Assembly: GCF_963678975.1 (NCBI RefSeq)
Contig: NC_089279.1
Span: 27,957,609 to 28,021,608 of the forward strand
DNA from: Dysidea avara
Taxonomy: Eukaryota > Porifera > Demospongiae > Dictyoceratida > Dysideidae
DNA: 64,000 bases
Reading direction: 5' to 3'
Both the position numbers and the translations under genes were made by a program. The notes beneath the pieces were generated by a model that saw only the letters and a program-made list of their open reading frames with translations, was not told where the DNA came from and searched no databases. Of this stretch, positions 48,946 to 61,149 are shown one piece after another. Each line of letters begins with the position of its first letter. Position 1 is the first letter of the stretch.

Positions 48946-49113
48946 AACGGCTATTGTGCCGGCACTAGTAGGTTGCCCCGAGCATTCAACTTTAGGGGAT
49001 GCGAAAAGTAGTTCCTTAGCGTTAGGGGTAGGCTAGGGTTCAGCTTTGGTTTCTTCTTCACATAGAAGTCACTTCAGTCGGATGTTTATAACGTAGAAAC
49101 TAAATAATATGAC

Positions 49114-49192
49114 TAGCTGCAGCACCGGTGGTATAATCGTTACAAACATTGCTTATGAGTACGGATGCCCGGGTTCGAACCCCCGCTTAGAC
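49114..49192 (+). other. tRNA-like promoter boxes, probable SINE head or tRNA pseudogene
   Basis: GGTGGTATAATCGTTAC resembles an A box and CCGGGTTCGAACCCCCG is a near-perfect T arm with B box. The acceptor ends cannot pair (no 3' match for the 5' strand), so no functional tRNA is called. A T-run follows at once, as expected for an RNA polymerase III stop. Confidence 0.5.
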
Positions 49193-49575
49193 AACTTTTT
49201 TTTTCGCTTTCTTAGGTTTTTTGTACAAGTTTTTTTTTAATGCACGTAACATTCTAAGTATTATACCCTCCACTGCCGGCAAAATAGCCGGCAAAACAGT
49301 GTAACCGGTACCGGCTCTATATAACCTGCCTTTCAAATAATAGCCGCTTGCGTCAGCATCTAAAGCTGCCTTTGAGGCGATAATAGATTGAATCGATTGT
49401 TAGTTGTTTAGGCATAGATCTTTTACTATGGTTTAGGTAAGTTAAGTCTTTGTTTATTCAGGGGGGACTTTATGGGCATGAGTTGCATACTTATGACGTA
49501 CCCTCGTGACGTGTCAAGACGATTGTGGGATTCGAACTGTTCCAGACCCTTTTTTCTCCCTACCCAATGACAAGT

Positions 49576-49595
49576 GGTTTGGCCACACGAGACTA
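49576..49595. mobile_element. Isolated Mutator-like end
   Basis: GGTTTGGCCACACGAGACTA matches the right terminus of the elements at 32284-32868 and 42359-42992. The upstream TTCCAGACCCTTTTTTCTCC may also belong to it. The opposite end was not found, so this is a truncated copy. Confidence 0.5.
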
Positions 49596-49842
49596 AAAAT
49601 CCTTGTCTGTTGCCGTGCTCACATGAACCTCACGCTTGTTACTACAGCCACCTCCCAAAACATCAAACCATCATAAACCATAGATTATTGAGTTATAATA
49701 ATGATGATTCTCTCTCCCGGTTACAATCATCCTATGTCACACCAGATCACATGATCTCTTGCAATACTGTCCACGTGATCATCATAGGTGTATAAGGAGC
49801 CTCCCAAGCCTATAGCTGGTGAGTGCCCCCTTCCCTCACCAT

Positions 49843-50282
49843 TAGGCTTGAGCCAATTATGATTTGAAAATTGCCTATTATGCTTTTGAGCAGTGCTCAA
49901 AAATCCAGCCTATTATGCTCAAAATTATGCTATCAAAATCAAGATTATGCTTGAGAGCTGACTGTTTTATTAGAGTATATCTGCATTTCCTGACTGCTGT
50001 ATTAGAGTAAGTGACTGCTCTATTTGAATATCTTGATTCTATTTCCATAAAGTGTGAATAATCAGTCAAGAAATAGTATAAAAATAATAACACTGCAAGG
50101 TTTTTGATATGAAATGCAATAATAATGTGCAGTGTGTTAATGTCGTGCAGTATTTTTGGTGCACGCATTTGTGCGTTTTAATTAAAATTCTTGAAAATCG
50201 TCCTATTATGCTGGCATAATGCTTGATCCTTTTGCTAGCCTATTATGCTCGAAATTATTCTGGCATAATTGGCACAAGCCTA
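49843..50282. mobile_element. hAT-like short element, family GCATAAT, copy 2
   Basis: The 440-bp unit runs from TAGGCTTGAGCCAATTATG to CATAATTGGCACAAGCCTA and is flanked by the perfect 8-bp repeat CTCACCAT (49835-49842 and 50283-50290). The interior has GCCTATTATGCTC palindromic units and three CTATTAGAG-type motifs (49959-50030). It is diverged from the copies at 40162 and 52534. Confidence 0.8.
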
Positions 50283-50290
50283 CTCACCAT

Positions 50291-52525
50291 GGAAGACTGA
50301 AGTTGCTGCAGAACTGTTTATAGCTTTTGGAAATCAGTTGTACCCCATGCCAAACTCCAGTCTCCATGCAAAATTTACTTTTAGTTTGCAAGCTGGAACT
50401 GCACTTCATATTTTTTTGTGACTTTTAGCAGCCTTAGTATGCATGTAGCTATTGATATAATTTATACAGTTATTGTGATCACTGGAGTGACATGGACTAG
50501 CTATAGGGACACAGCAATTTACCGCTATAATTTTATACACCACTGGAGTCCACTAAAACAGATTCAAGCTACCATTCACAAACAAAAGTCAACTTATTTA
50601 AATATTCTTTTTAAATCTAATCATAGAACTAATTATCAGAAAACCAATTGCAATTTGCACACATAACATACTTTCATGTATGCTTACACACTCACTTGTC
50701 AAATTCTGTACATTAACTACAATAAAATACTGAAATAAGTACCTAATTTTATACAGTTGCATTGTATATGGCTAAGCTATATTGAGCACTCATGATAGCT
50801 ATTATAGTTTCAGTTAGTGTCTCATTTTAAAGTTATAATCTGCAGCTGATTCCAGCCAATGATTTTGATACTTTTTCTCCAAGACATGCAATACAGGCTA
50901 TAGCTATATTTGTGGCTGGATTTTGGAAAATCAGCCTTAATGTCACATTTGACAACTCAAACATTTATGACCAAAATTTTAAACTTATATATCTAGTTGC
51001 CAACTTGCCATTCAGCATTACAGTGATTGCAATCATTAGCCAGTGGCTTGAATTGCAATGAATTCAATATGAAATAATCCAACAGATGCATAACAGTCTT
51101 TATGGTAACGCTAAGTCCAATTGTTTCACAATCACATGTGTGACATGTTCTAAAATCCAGTCACGTTATGTACTTGATAGTGTCCTAGACTCTTAGTTTA
51201 GGTGTACTAATGACATATATACTGACTACCAACTAAAGTATAGCTTACATGCATACACTATTATATGTGTTGACAAGAAAATGGCAAGTACCCAAAAGAA
51301 GGTGCTATATGCCCACTACTCCACATATCATTTTGGCATTATCAGTGATTTTGTGGCTTTCATCTTAACTTTCCGCTATGTATCAACATGAATGCAGCAG
51401 CACTATTCTCTCCATTGGTATATAACCAGCTAGCACTGACTGATACAGCTAAAGTGGCAGTGTCATGATTTTGAAAACAAGCATATAGCAGTATAGTCCA
51501 TCCCAGCATTCCAACCATGTGTGGTCTGATGTGCAGCTCTCTTTTAAACCTGCATGCTTGCAATATGATGGATCACATAATATTGATGGGGCATGTCAGG
51601 TATATGTTCTAGAGGACAGCTATCTGAAAGTTAATAATGATTTACTTTTGTTCATTCTAGATCTGTTACCTACTGTATGTTTACAGTATATAGTGCTAGT
51701 TTGCATGCCTATAATATTATAAAGGAGCAAACATATACTCATTTCCATAAGTAGAGGTATACTTTTCCAGTGTTAAACAAACACCCGGACCATAATTCAA
51801 GACAAAACACATACACAGGATTAGGTATACCTATACACATAGTTATAAGAAAACCTGAGCTGCATGTATTGGTTACTCATGATATATAATCACTACTACA
51901 TGGCTCACTACTCACCAATCTGGACAGTGCGCAATGCAACACACATATTATTGTTTCAATGGGAAAGGGAATCTATACTCAACAATTATTTTAAAGGGTA
52001 TTGTGTGTGTGTGTGTGTGGGGGGGAGGGGGATGCTGGTCAGTATAATCCAAGTCATAACATCAATTTTAATGCTAAGATTTCAATTCCCTGCATTTTCA
52101 GTGGCAAAGCATGCAGTCACTTACAAATAAACTTTGTGTAAGAGAAGATTCCAGATCTCAGCTGTTGTGGTAAAGTTCCCTTAAAGCATGCATTAAAGGA
52201 TCAAGTCGCCACTGTCTGGAATACCTTCTACACTCAACCTTCTTGCAGATCACTAGTGCAATACAGTATTATACTGTACCATATGGTGGATAATTTTGAA
52301 TTTATTTTCAGATATTCCGAGGAGGCTATTCTTTTCAACAATAAAATTTCCAAGACTTGAAAATAAATTCCCACAATTAAAGATAAGTTGATTCATGTGA
52401 TCAAACATATATTGGTCAAAACTTATGTTTTAGCTCAGTGTGAGCGATTAATGGTTAAAACAATATAATTATACTGATAATACTGAGTCAGTAGCCAGTA
52501 AACAGATCAGATATGCCATTATTGG
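50291..52525. other. Long stretch with no recognised gene
   Basis: About 2.2 kb of AT-rich DNA. Short open frames are scattered on both strands, but none has convincing composition, splice sites or repeats. A (GT)n/G run lies near 52005-52030. Confidence 0.45.
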
Positions 52526-52533
52526 ATTTTGAC

Positions 52534-52980
52534 TAGGCATGAGGCTATTATGCTCCAAAAATTGAGCATTATGCTTTTGAGCAGTGCTCAAAAATCACCT
52601 ATTATGCTTTTGAGAATTGCCCATTATTCCCAAAATTATGCCACCATAATTGGCTAATAATGCCAGTTTATTGCTGTATCAGACCATTTTCATTGATGTT
52701 TAGGCTTCAAATAGTCTTGAATTCTTTAGCTGGTTACTGTATTAGAGAATTTCATTTCAATATGACTGCTTTATTAGAGTAAATAATATTCAATGACTGT
52801 TCTATTAGAGTTTCTGACTGCTCTATTAGAGTATCTCGATCTTTTTTAACGGAATTGTGCAATCTGCAGATTTTCCTACTGTTAAAGCTTTATAATCACC
52901 TCAAAATGCTAGCATAATTCCTGATTTCCACACATACCTATTATGCCCGAAATTATGCCAGCATAATCGCCGCATCCCTA
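52534..52980. mobile_element. hAT-like short element, family GCATAAT, copy 3
   Basis: The 447-bp unit lies in inverted orientation to copy 1, from TAGGCATGAGGCTATTATG to CATAATCGCCGCATCCCTA, flanked by the perfect 8-bp repeat ATTTTGAC (52526-52533 and 52981-52988). It is collinear with copy 1 throughout and includes the module GACTGCTCTATTAGAGTATC at 52816-52850. Confidence 0.85.
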
Positions 52981-52988
52981 ATTTTGAC

Positions 52989-54591
52989 ACCATCTGTAAC
53001 AATTCTAGCCATAGGCATGACCACGCCAGTGGATGATTAAAATTTGCTCCACTCATGACTCCTCCAGTATTCTCTTTAGTGCATAGGGAAGGGAATAATT
53101 TCAATTTTGACCCAAATAACTCTTGCATATTACATTTCTTATGTCCCTGTCTAGATCCATTCCACCTAACTTTAATGATATAAGTATAGTAACTGTAGTA
53201 GCAGTAGTTAAGCTATTGGACCAGGTATATTTGCAATTTGTACTGTAGTTATAATTACGTGTATAAAATAGTAAGTCAGGCATGCATGTGTATCTTTCAT
53301 TATTTGTGACACGAATTTCCATTTATTTGAATCCACCAGATTTTGAAATAAATTATACATTGTATAAAATTTAAAACCTCGAAATTCAGATTTTGCCTCT
53401 ACTTTAAAAATAACCCACTATATGGTAGCACTAATGTTGTTTCTATGCAAGCCAATTCAATCCCCAGACAAGCATAATATGATAAAATAAAATCATTTAT
53501 GCATACTGTATACAAGAAATTTAAACTGTGGCAGTATAAAACATTGGCAAATATTATTGTTTTTTTAATTCGCCAAAGTTTTTCTGCCAAAGATTATTTC
53601 CAGTCACTGGTAGCTATATGCCACTATGCAAGTGATACATGATGACAAAACATGTAACATTTTTTTGGCAGTTGGATTGCCATCAAAGTTTTATACTATC
53701 ACAGTTTCCCACTATTCGGTACGCTAGCTGAGGTATATGTTCAAACAATCTATTAGATCAAACACTTATTCTAATGAAGTGCACACTTTAATATTCTAAT
53801 TGAGCACAGAGCAGTCACTTTGGGCACTGAAATAATTGACATTTAGATAATCCAATTGTGTATTATGCAAATAATACAAATTAAACTACTGCAGTGTTTT
53901 AAGTTGTCCAAACACAATTGTCAGTTAAAGATAAACTATGCAGTAGCCAGTGAGACAGAACAGAACATTCTGGTTTGCATCGGTAGCGTTAACCATTCCA
54001 GCATATCTACCCTGAAACAAAATCAACCAATAATATCAAAAGAATTTCACTGACAAGAAAACTGTAGAGGTGTGCAATAACATTAATGTATATATAAAGA
54101 ACTTTGCGTGGGAGTATCAAAGCAAAAAAGTGTTCTATATTGGGCAGTTATAGAACACTTTAATAGACCACAGTTCTATATCAGGTAGTTATAGAACTGT
54201 TAGGTCTATTTTGTAGGCTGATAGCCTGACTGTGCTGGCTGACTAGTCAACCCAACCAGTAAGAGCAAAACCACTGGATTTAATTTATAGACACACTTGA
54301 AGATTTCAATGGTGGTTAGCAGCAGTGAACGTTCTTAGTACGTTTTGCTCACATAAATGGATGAGTCCTAGGAATATCACGTAAATATGCTTATTAAAGT
54401 ACCACAATCAAAAACTTTTGGTATTGAGAAGATGGACTAGACTCACAAAACGACTACTGAAGGCGCAGCACTGTGCAACGCAAGCGAAACACAAGTGCAA
54501 TGCCTATTCTACCGATGATAACACTCCTCCATGAGTTTCTAATTGTTTCGTGTGTCTTGTGTGCGCCTCAAGTTGACAGTTCTCTACACCA
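52989..54591. other. Non-coding stretch
   Basis: An inverted arrangement of AAAAGTGTTCTATATTGGGC and GTTATAGAACACTTTAATAG, with a second AGTTCTATATCAGG copy, lies at about 54125-54210 and looks like a small palindromic element. No gene is supported. Confidence 0.35.
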
Positions 54592-54753
54592 GATAAAGCA
54601 CTGCCTTTCGCTTGTGCCATACGGGAAATATAACACTCAAAGAATGGTATCGAGACGAAATATAGCACTCGGCTTTGCCTCGTGCTATATTTGTCTCTTG
54701 CCCACTCTTTTCATGCTATATTTCCCATATAGCACTCGCGGCAGTGCTTTATC
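54592..54753. repeat. Palindromic short element (ATAAAGCACTGCC ends)
   Basis: The ends ATAAAGCACTGCC and GGCAGTGCTTTAT enclose GGGAAATATAACACTC and GAAATATAGCACTCGGC blocks, with complements on the other side, about 160 bp in all. Frames that cross it are artefacts. Confidence 0.5.
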
Positions 54754-54841
54754 TAATATAAATATATATATATATCAAGAGTTCCTTTTCAACTTGTGTA
54801 TCTCAATTTATAACAAATACAGAATAGAGTTAACTGGGAAC

Positions 54842-54988
54842 TGTGATGTTCTAGTGTCGCACAGTGGAGGGATTCGAAGGATCACACTTACAAGCAACAA
54901 TCACTGAAATGATTATAACAATATGGCTACCACGCATGTGTACAACATCTTACATCATACTAACATTACATCATATATATCTACAATA
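54842..54988 (-). repeat. 3' LTR of the gypsy element
   Basis: TGTGATGTTCTAGTGTCGCA to ATATATCTACAATA on the plus strand. Compared with the other LTR it lacks a GTAC tetranucleotide and differs at the outermost inner base, where the terminal dinucleotide is mutated. Confidence 0.85.
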
Positions 54989-55177
54989 CCTCCACTCTTA
55001 AGCTTTGTACACAGCAGTAAAACAAACCAAAAAAATTACAATGCATAATCATAATAACTGTACAACTGATCAAAAAAAAATTAATATATAGAAAAGTCAG
55101 TCAGTTTTATAACGTTTTGGTGTTTGTCTCATTCTTACTGGATTCCTTCTAACCGTGGATGCTGGTATGTTATCATT

Positions 55178-56050
55178 CTAACTTGGTTTAATTTGTGGAG
55201 CACTGACAGGAGCTACTGGTGAGTTCTCAACCACTTCAGAATTAGGTGAGCCAACTGAATTGTCTGTATCGATGTCTAGGCTTGTCACTACTGGTGCTGA
55301 CATGAGTACTGTCTCATCACTACGCATTTCCTCTAGGTAATGTAACTGATTTGAGTGACGCTTCCAAAACTGTCCACTATCTAACTGCACCAGAAAATTA
55401 AGCATACCCAACTGCTTGACTATTACTCCCAGCACCCAGGTAGGCCCATCCCTAAAATTCTTATCCATTATATGCTGCCCTATCACAAATCTAGCCACTT
55501 TAGCTTTCTTATCATAATTTGCCTTTTGCAGTCCTTGATACAGAACACTCCACATCAGGGTGTATCAGATCGAGGCGTGTTTGCAACATCCGATTCATAA
55601 AGAGTTCAGCTGGTGTTGTATTGGTGGTTGAATGAGAGGTTGTTCTATAGGACAACATAAAACTAGCAAGTTGCTGTGGTTTTGTTGCATCCTTACGATT
55701 GCTTGTAATCATGGCCTTCTTAAATGTTTGTACTAACCTCTCCACAGCACCGTTTGATGCTGGATGATATGGCGAGGTTCTTATGTGTTTGATGCCATTC
55801 ATCTTCATAAAAGAGTCAAACTCTTGTGACACAAACTGTGGGCCATTATCTGACACCAATTGCTCTGGAAAGCCACAGGAAGAAAACAATCTTCTTAATT
55901 CTTCAATGATTTTGGTTGCTGTGGTGCTGGACATTTCTATGATTCTGGCCACTTTGAGTGGGCATCAACTATAAGCAAATACATTCGGCTTAAAAATGGT
56001 CCAACAAAATTTACATGTATTCTTCTCCAAGGCTTTGTAGGCCACAACCA
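55178..56050 (-). pseudogene. gypsy integrase region
   Basis: The frame 55512-55952 carries the integrase core: EQLVSDNGPQFVSQEF (Asp), then SPYHPASNGAVERLVQTF (Glu), then a helical region MLSYRTTSHSTTNTTPAELF. An overlapping frame, 55178-55555, holds the C-terminal domain with RDGPTWVLGVIVKQLG and GQFWKRHSNQLHYL, plus a low-complexity tail. The switch of frame near 55530 marks a break. The segment 55953-56270, which should hold the zinc-binding N-terminus, is full of stops. Confidence 0.8.
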
Positions 56051-56277
56051 TGGATGCAGTGGTGCTGGTGGTGCTGTATTTCATATGGACTGGCAGGGTA
56101 CACAAGATTTTATCAATGATTCAACATCAGAATCTAGTCCCGACCACCACACATGGCTACGAACCTTATTTTTCATTCTTACTATTCCCGGGTGGGCTGT
56201 GTGCAATTCCTTCAGCACACGCTTCTGTAGCTTATCTGGTATAATGACACGGATCCCCCACAGCAGGCATCCTCCTT

Positions 56278-57083
56278 CTATGGTAATTTCCTGGTGTTTA
56301 TTGAATAAGCCTGTAAACTGTCACTCACTATTGCTGGCAAACCATTCTTTGTAAACTGCATTACCCTACTTAGTACAGGGTCCTTCATAGTAGCTGTGCA
56401 TTCCTGCTGAGCTGATACAGGCAAGCAGTTAATCTGTGCAATGTTGAACAGGGTGGCTTCAACATCAACAACTGCATCCTCAGTATATACTGCTTCCTGC
56501 TGGCAGATGCGAAAGACCATCAGCATTCCCATGTTTTTGGGTGGGTTTAAACTGAATATCATAGTTGTAGCCAACAAGGAGCAAGGCCTAACGTTGCAGT
56601 CGTGCAGCTGCAGATAAGGGTATACCTTTAGTAGGTCCCAACAAAGACAGCAAAGGCTTATGATCGGTTACTAGTGTAAACCTACGCCCATACAAATATG
56701 CATGAAACGTCTGTACTCCAAATATTAAAGCCAAAGCTTCTTTGTCCATTTGTGCATAGGTTTTCTCAGCTTCGGGAGGCAAAGGCAATGGGACGTTCAC
56801 TGCCATCATTATAAGTGTGTGAGATGACTGCCCCAATTCTGCATGCCGACGCATCAGCAGCTAGCTTGAGGGGGCGGGAGGGGTCATAATGTGCTAACAC
56901 TGGGGCTTGTGTTAACCTTTGTTTTGCTTCTCCAAACGACTTATTACATTTGTCATCCCTACACCATTTCACATTGACTTTTACCAATTTGTACAAGGGG
57001 TGTAGCAAGCCAGACAAATTCTGTATGAATTTACCATAAGGTGGTGGTATACTGGAAGCCACTGAAATTACGAAAATATGCAT
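56278..57083 (-). pseudogene. gypsy RNase H region
   Basis: Fragments in three frames. 56766-57083 continues the reverse transcriptase connection (YGKFIQNLSGLLHPLYKLVK) into the start of RNase H (LKLAADASACRIGAVISH). 56588-56854 contains YAQMDKEALALIFGVQTFHA and TLVTDHKPLLSLLG. 56278-56577 covers the end of the domain and the linker. At least two frame changes occur. The catalytic Asp of the ADAS motif and the Glu of KEALA are visible. Confidence 0.75.
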
Positions 57084-58978
57084 ACTCTCCTAAAGTTAAT
57101 TCTAGTACACAGACCTCACAGGTTACACACACAAGTCAAATTGCAATTGAAGAAGTAATGTACCCTCTACTACTGGCTACTAGTTCAGAGAAGTGGGATC
57201 TTTACTTATGGACTTACGCCACAGGTAAAATGCACCTTCGAAATAACCACTTGGTGTCAAATTTCAACGAAGGGAGCACTACAGATCTATGATCACCACT
57301 CTGTACATTAGTATGGGCTACTAGCTAGTGCCCAGTAACAGAGAAGACTAGGTAGCTTTCAACACACAAGAGTTATTAACCATTATAATTTTTGTGGCAT
57401 CGCAAAGTTGCAAAAACATCATGAATATTACTCACAACAGCACTAGAAACCATTTCTTTACACTACTGGTCACTACGCCTATGTATACTACACAACCTAA
57501 CACAAATACAGAGGTCTAACTCACTAGTATGCTAGTGATGCACTGATACCGATACTAGTATCGGTATCAGCCCTATTTTGGCGGTATCGGACTTGTATCA
57601 GTAAAGCTATAAATGCCCGATACCAACCGACTTTAAATGACATCATTTAATTACTTATCAAGATGGTGGCGTACATAGTGCATTGACGGGGTTGAGCAAA
57701 AGCTGATATAAGGTATGAATTCCTTTAAAAGAAGCCAGCTACTAGCATCATTAGTACAGTGGAAACTGAAGTAACACTCACTGAAGCTGCTATAAAATGG
57801 ATCAAAACAGCAGTAAATGCACCAGAATATAACAACAGGTAAGTGTGAAGCCATGTAAGGCTGGTATCACATGCCAGTCTCCACTTTTGAAAAGATTATG
57901 CTAACCTTGAAACTTATATTGCAATTTCGCACAAGACAACAAACTGCTCACCTTCAAACTATACTTGCATCGATGCAGAGAGATGCCTTGAAGTCCCGGG
58001 CGATTGTAATGCTGAATTCTGAACAGTGCTAGATGGCAATTTGACTTTTAAAGGGCCATATTTTCGTCGTAATCCAACTTAAATCGTCCTCCGATCAAAA
58101 AACACACAGCAGATTCGAATTTAGCGTATACGGTTTTCCCAGGAACACGTTTTTGTCCTCATCAGCCACAGATTCATGCGGAAACACTCAGAAACTTTGG
58201 CTATCACCGGTGCCATATTCTTCCAATTAGAATTACGTATGCAATTATTTGTATGGGCTCCCTATGGGGATTTTTATTTCTCAAACTTTGATTTGACATA
58301 TTTCAATAAATACTGCATGGATTTTAATCCAGTAAAGTGCAGTACGAAGTACGAAGCATTGACTACCATTAACTGGAACGGCAGCTTGTGAAACATTTAT
58401 TGAAGGTGTGTAATTTAAGTAGCAAAAATATGTGTGAAAAATTGGTTGGTTGGAAATTGCTATTGATAGCCACAAAACCAGTAAACTGTAGTTGATGGTA
58501 TTAGCAAATGAGTTTAGTAAGCTAAATCACTAGCTGTTTCTTGTGAGAAATGCCTGTGAGACAAAGTATCGGTATTGGCCATTTCCGGCCTCAAATGTAT
58601 CAGTATCAGATCGGTAGTGAAAAAGTGGTATCGGTGCATCACTATAGTATACTAGAGAAAACTGATGCCAAAAAACTATCCTCATTATTTGGGATACCAT
58701 ACTAAAACCACAAATTACCCTTGCCGCAAAAATTCCACGCAAAGGATACGAATCCTAAGTTCCTATACTACTCTACTTACTTTTGTGAATGTCTTCTTTG
58801 CTACTATACATTAAACAATGATGAATTTCTTCTTACAACAAAGCCACGCGCTTTAACGTGCAGCGTAGATTATTATTACGTAAGTGTAATCGCGTGATCT
58901 AATACAACAAATTATTGTGGTAATATTATGGCTTCACTTCATAAGGCTTCCCATTAGATGGGTTTCCGGTACATCCCC
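57040..58978. mobile_element. 1.94-kb insertion inside the gypsy polymerase gene
   Basis: The reverse transcriptase reading stops at LGLVQCYGG and resumes at YGKFIQNLS. The intervening DNA is bounded by the direct repeat ACCATAA (57033-57039 and 58979-58985). The ends GGTGGTATACTGGAAGCC and GGGGATGTACCGGAAACC form an imperfect inverted repeat. No transposase is seen. A hAT-like element is nested inside it, so three insertion events are stacked here. Confidence 0.6.
57533..58644. mobile_element. hAT-like element with TAGTGATGCAC ends, 1112 bp
   Basis: It runs from TAGTGATGCACTGATACCGA to TATCGGTGCATCACTA and is flanked by TAGTATGC (57525-57532) and TAGTATAC (58645-58652), matching at 7 of 8 bases. 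Subterminal GGTATCGG repeats occur in both orientations. A plus-strand segment ending at 57840 (EAAIKWIKTAVNAPEYNN, then donor G|GTAAGT) is open and protein-like and could be a remnant of the original coding sequence. It is otherwise non-coding. Confidence 0.6.
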
Positions 58979-58985
58979 ACCATAA

Positions 58986-59460
58986 CACTGGACCAGCCCC
59001 AAAAATGACCACAACTGTTTAACATTCTTAAGGATTGGCGCCTCTGCAATTGCTCCAACTTTATCAGGTGTAGTGTGTACCTCCTTAGCATCTATACGGT
59101 GCCCTAGATACTTTACTGACTCTTGCATGATTGCACATTTTGACTTCTTGAGTGTCAGCCCACTAGTCTGCAACCGTTTCAGAACTTCTTCTAAATTTCT
59201 ACAATGGTCCTCATCATTCTTGCCTGTCACCAATATATCATCAAGGCAACAGATGGTGTTCGGAATGTCCTGAAGCATAGTGTCCATTATCCTCTGAAAT
59301 AAGGACAGGGCCGACGCTACACCAAATGGCAACCTTGCATATTGGTATAGACCCTTCACTGTGTTAATTGTCACATATTTACGTGAATTCTGATCTATAG
59401 GGCACTTGTTGGTAGGCCTGACTTAAATCTAACTTGGTAAACTTTTGGCCTCCAGCTAAT
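58986..59460 (-). pseudogene. gypsy reverse transcriptase, palm region
   Basis: A minus-strand frame from about 59374 reads TINTVKGLYQYARLPFGVAS, then a motif with CCLDDILV in place of the usual Tyr-x-Asp-Asp, then KKSKCAIMQESVKYLGHRID. The upstream strand with the first catalytic Asp (KFTKLDLSQAYQQVP) lies near 59400-59455 in a shifted frame. The loss of the Tyr before xDD and the frame break make it non-functional as read. Confidence 0.8.
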
Positions 59461-60274
59461 CAACTCATCAGGTCTTCAGGCCTTGGTAATGGATACTTGT
59501 CTACCAATAGCTGTGGGTTTATTGTTGCCTTGTAATCCACACACAACCGCAGTTTCCAATCTCCCTTAGGCACTGGGACTATTGGGGCTGCCCAGTCAGA
59601 ATGCTCCACCTTCTCAATAATCCCAGCAGACTCTAGCCTATCTAGCTCATGTTCTAAAAGCTCTCGTATTGCATATGGTACAGGTCTGGGTTTAAAAAAT
59701 TTAAGAGTGGTGTTAGGCTTAACATGCAGCGTTACTGTAGCTGTCTTAAGCCTACCTAGGACCTCAGCAAAAACCTCCTTGTACTTCTGGAAATGCCCTT
59801 CTAAATTGCTCTGGCCATCTTTTATGGCCATAGCTGCTATTGACTTCCAATCTAACCGGATATGTTTCAACCAGTTCCGACCCAACAAACACGCACCATT
59901 ACCACTCACTACATACAATGTAAATGTACCTTGTTGATCACCATATTTTACATCAACCTGAGTTTCACCCTGTACCTGCACTTGATTCCCAGTATACGAT
60001 TTTAGCAATACTGATGAAGGTTGTAGTACTAGGTTGGGAAACATTTTCCTGTACACTTCCTGAGATACAATTGTCACCAGTCCACTTCGAATATCACTGG
60101 GCTGCCATTGATCACTAGTTTTACTGTAAATGGTGGGTGTGACTTCTCCCTGACTTTAAAAATTGGAACTTCATCCACTTCCACTTGGTCTTCTGAAAGA
60201 AATTCTTTGTCTAACCACTTTGCTGTCTTTGGGCTTGCTGTTTTCCGTTCAGTAAACTTCTTGGTGTGGCACAT
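59460..60274 (-). pseudogene. gypsy protease and reverse transcriptase N-terminus
   Basis: The frame 60074-60274 ends with FTVKLVINGSPVIFEVD, where the protease active-site loop should follow. The next frame, 59460-60077, starts at TIVSQEVYRKMFPNL. The catalytic Asp-Thr/Ser-Gly-Ala stretch between them is damaged, with only its Asp retained. It continues with the second protease half (GACLLGRNWLKHI) and the fingers region of reverse transcriptase (DWAAPIVPVPKGDWKLRLCV, PQLLVDKYPLPRPEDLM). It ends at a stop. Confidence 0.8.
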
Positions 60275-60973
60275 TTTTGCGAGATGCCCAGTTTTCTTGC
60301 ACTTATGACACTAGCTCTCCCTAAAACAGCAGTCCCTTGCTGCATAGTTTGTACCACCACACCTGTAGTACTGTCCTGACTGGACTAATACTTTCCTTGT
60401 TGCTTGCTGTGACCCTTTCTGTGCTTGAACCTTCATCACTGCTTGCTGAGGTTCTGGATTAATCTCTTGTGAATTCTTCTCTGCTGCTTCAACACTCTGT
60501 GCTATTTCAATAGCTTTGGTTAGGGTCAGCCTTGGTTCAGTTAACAGTTTCTTGCAAGTGGGCTCGTGTCATAGCCCACACACCAATCGATCCTTCAATG
60601 CCTGCTTGAGATAGTTGTTGAACTCATGAGTAGATGCCAGGCGTCTTAACTCTGCCACGTACTCTGCGATACTTTCGCCTACTGCTTGCTGACGTCTGTG
60701 GAAATGATACCGCTCAGCAATTATTATGGGTTGAGGCTGAAAATTTTTCTTCAAAATTTCGGACAGTTCGTGAAATGACATCATGTGGCTTGGCAGGAGA
60801 TACCAGGCTAGTTAACAGTATGTGTCCCCTCTAATTGCAGTCAACAGCACTGGTACTTGTTTTACTGCGATGACACCATTAACTTCAAAGTACAGTGACA
60901 CGCGGTCCAAGTAATCTAAGACTTTCTCTTTGTCCGGTCGAAATTCTGTCAGACGACCAACAGAAGTTGCCAT
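60275..60973 (-). pseudogene. gypsy gag with zinc knuckles
   Basis: The start MATSVGRLTEFRPDKEKVLD at 60973 is followed by a capsid-like helical region, with a frame break near 60815. Then come FHELSEILKKNFQPQPIIIA and ESIAEYVAELRRLASTHEFN, a stop after DRLVCGL, a Gln/Lys-rich linker and two Cys-rich knuckles (RCGGTNYAARDCC and CHKCKKTGHLAKMC) separated by another stop. The order and motifs are those of gypsy Gag. Confidence 0.75.
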
Positions 60974-60993
60974 CTTTTATCCTCGTCGCCAGT

Positions 60994-61144
60994 TGTGATG
61001 TTCTAGTGTCGCACAGTGGAGGGATTCGAAGGATTACACTTACGTACAAGCAACAATCACTGAAATGATTATAACAATATGGCTACCACGCATGTGTACA
61101 ACATCTTACATCATACTAACATTACATCATATATATCTACAACA
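60994..61144 (-). repeat. 5' LTR of the gypsy element
   Basis: TGTGATGTTCTAGTGTCGCA to ATATATCTACAACA on the plus strand, followed by GGAAC. On the minus strand it starts TGTTGTAG and ends AACATCACA, i.e. TG...CA ends. Confidence 0.85.
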
Positions 61145-61149
61145 GGAAC

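Larger units (their letters stand above)
54842..61144 (-). mobile_element. Ty3/gypsy LTR retrotransposon, disrupted
   Basis: The direct terminal repeats at 54842-54988 (147 bp) and 60994-61144 (151 bp) differ by about two substitutions and one 4-bp indel. They are flanked by the 5-bp duplication GGAAC (54837-54841 and 61145-61149). Read on the minus strand, the right LTR is 5'. Just inside it lies ACTGGCGACGAGGATAAAAG, the primer-site region usual in this group. A purine-rich tract (AAGAGTGGAGG) precedes the 3' LTR. The order is gag with CCHC knuckles, protease, reverse transcriptase, RNase H, integrase, which is the gypsy order. Reading frames are broken in several places and a 1.94-kb insertion splits the polymerase region. 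Confidence 0.9.
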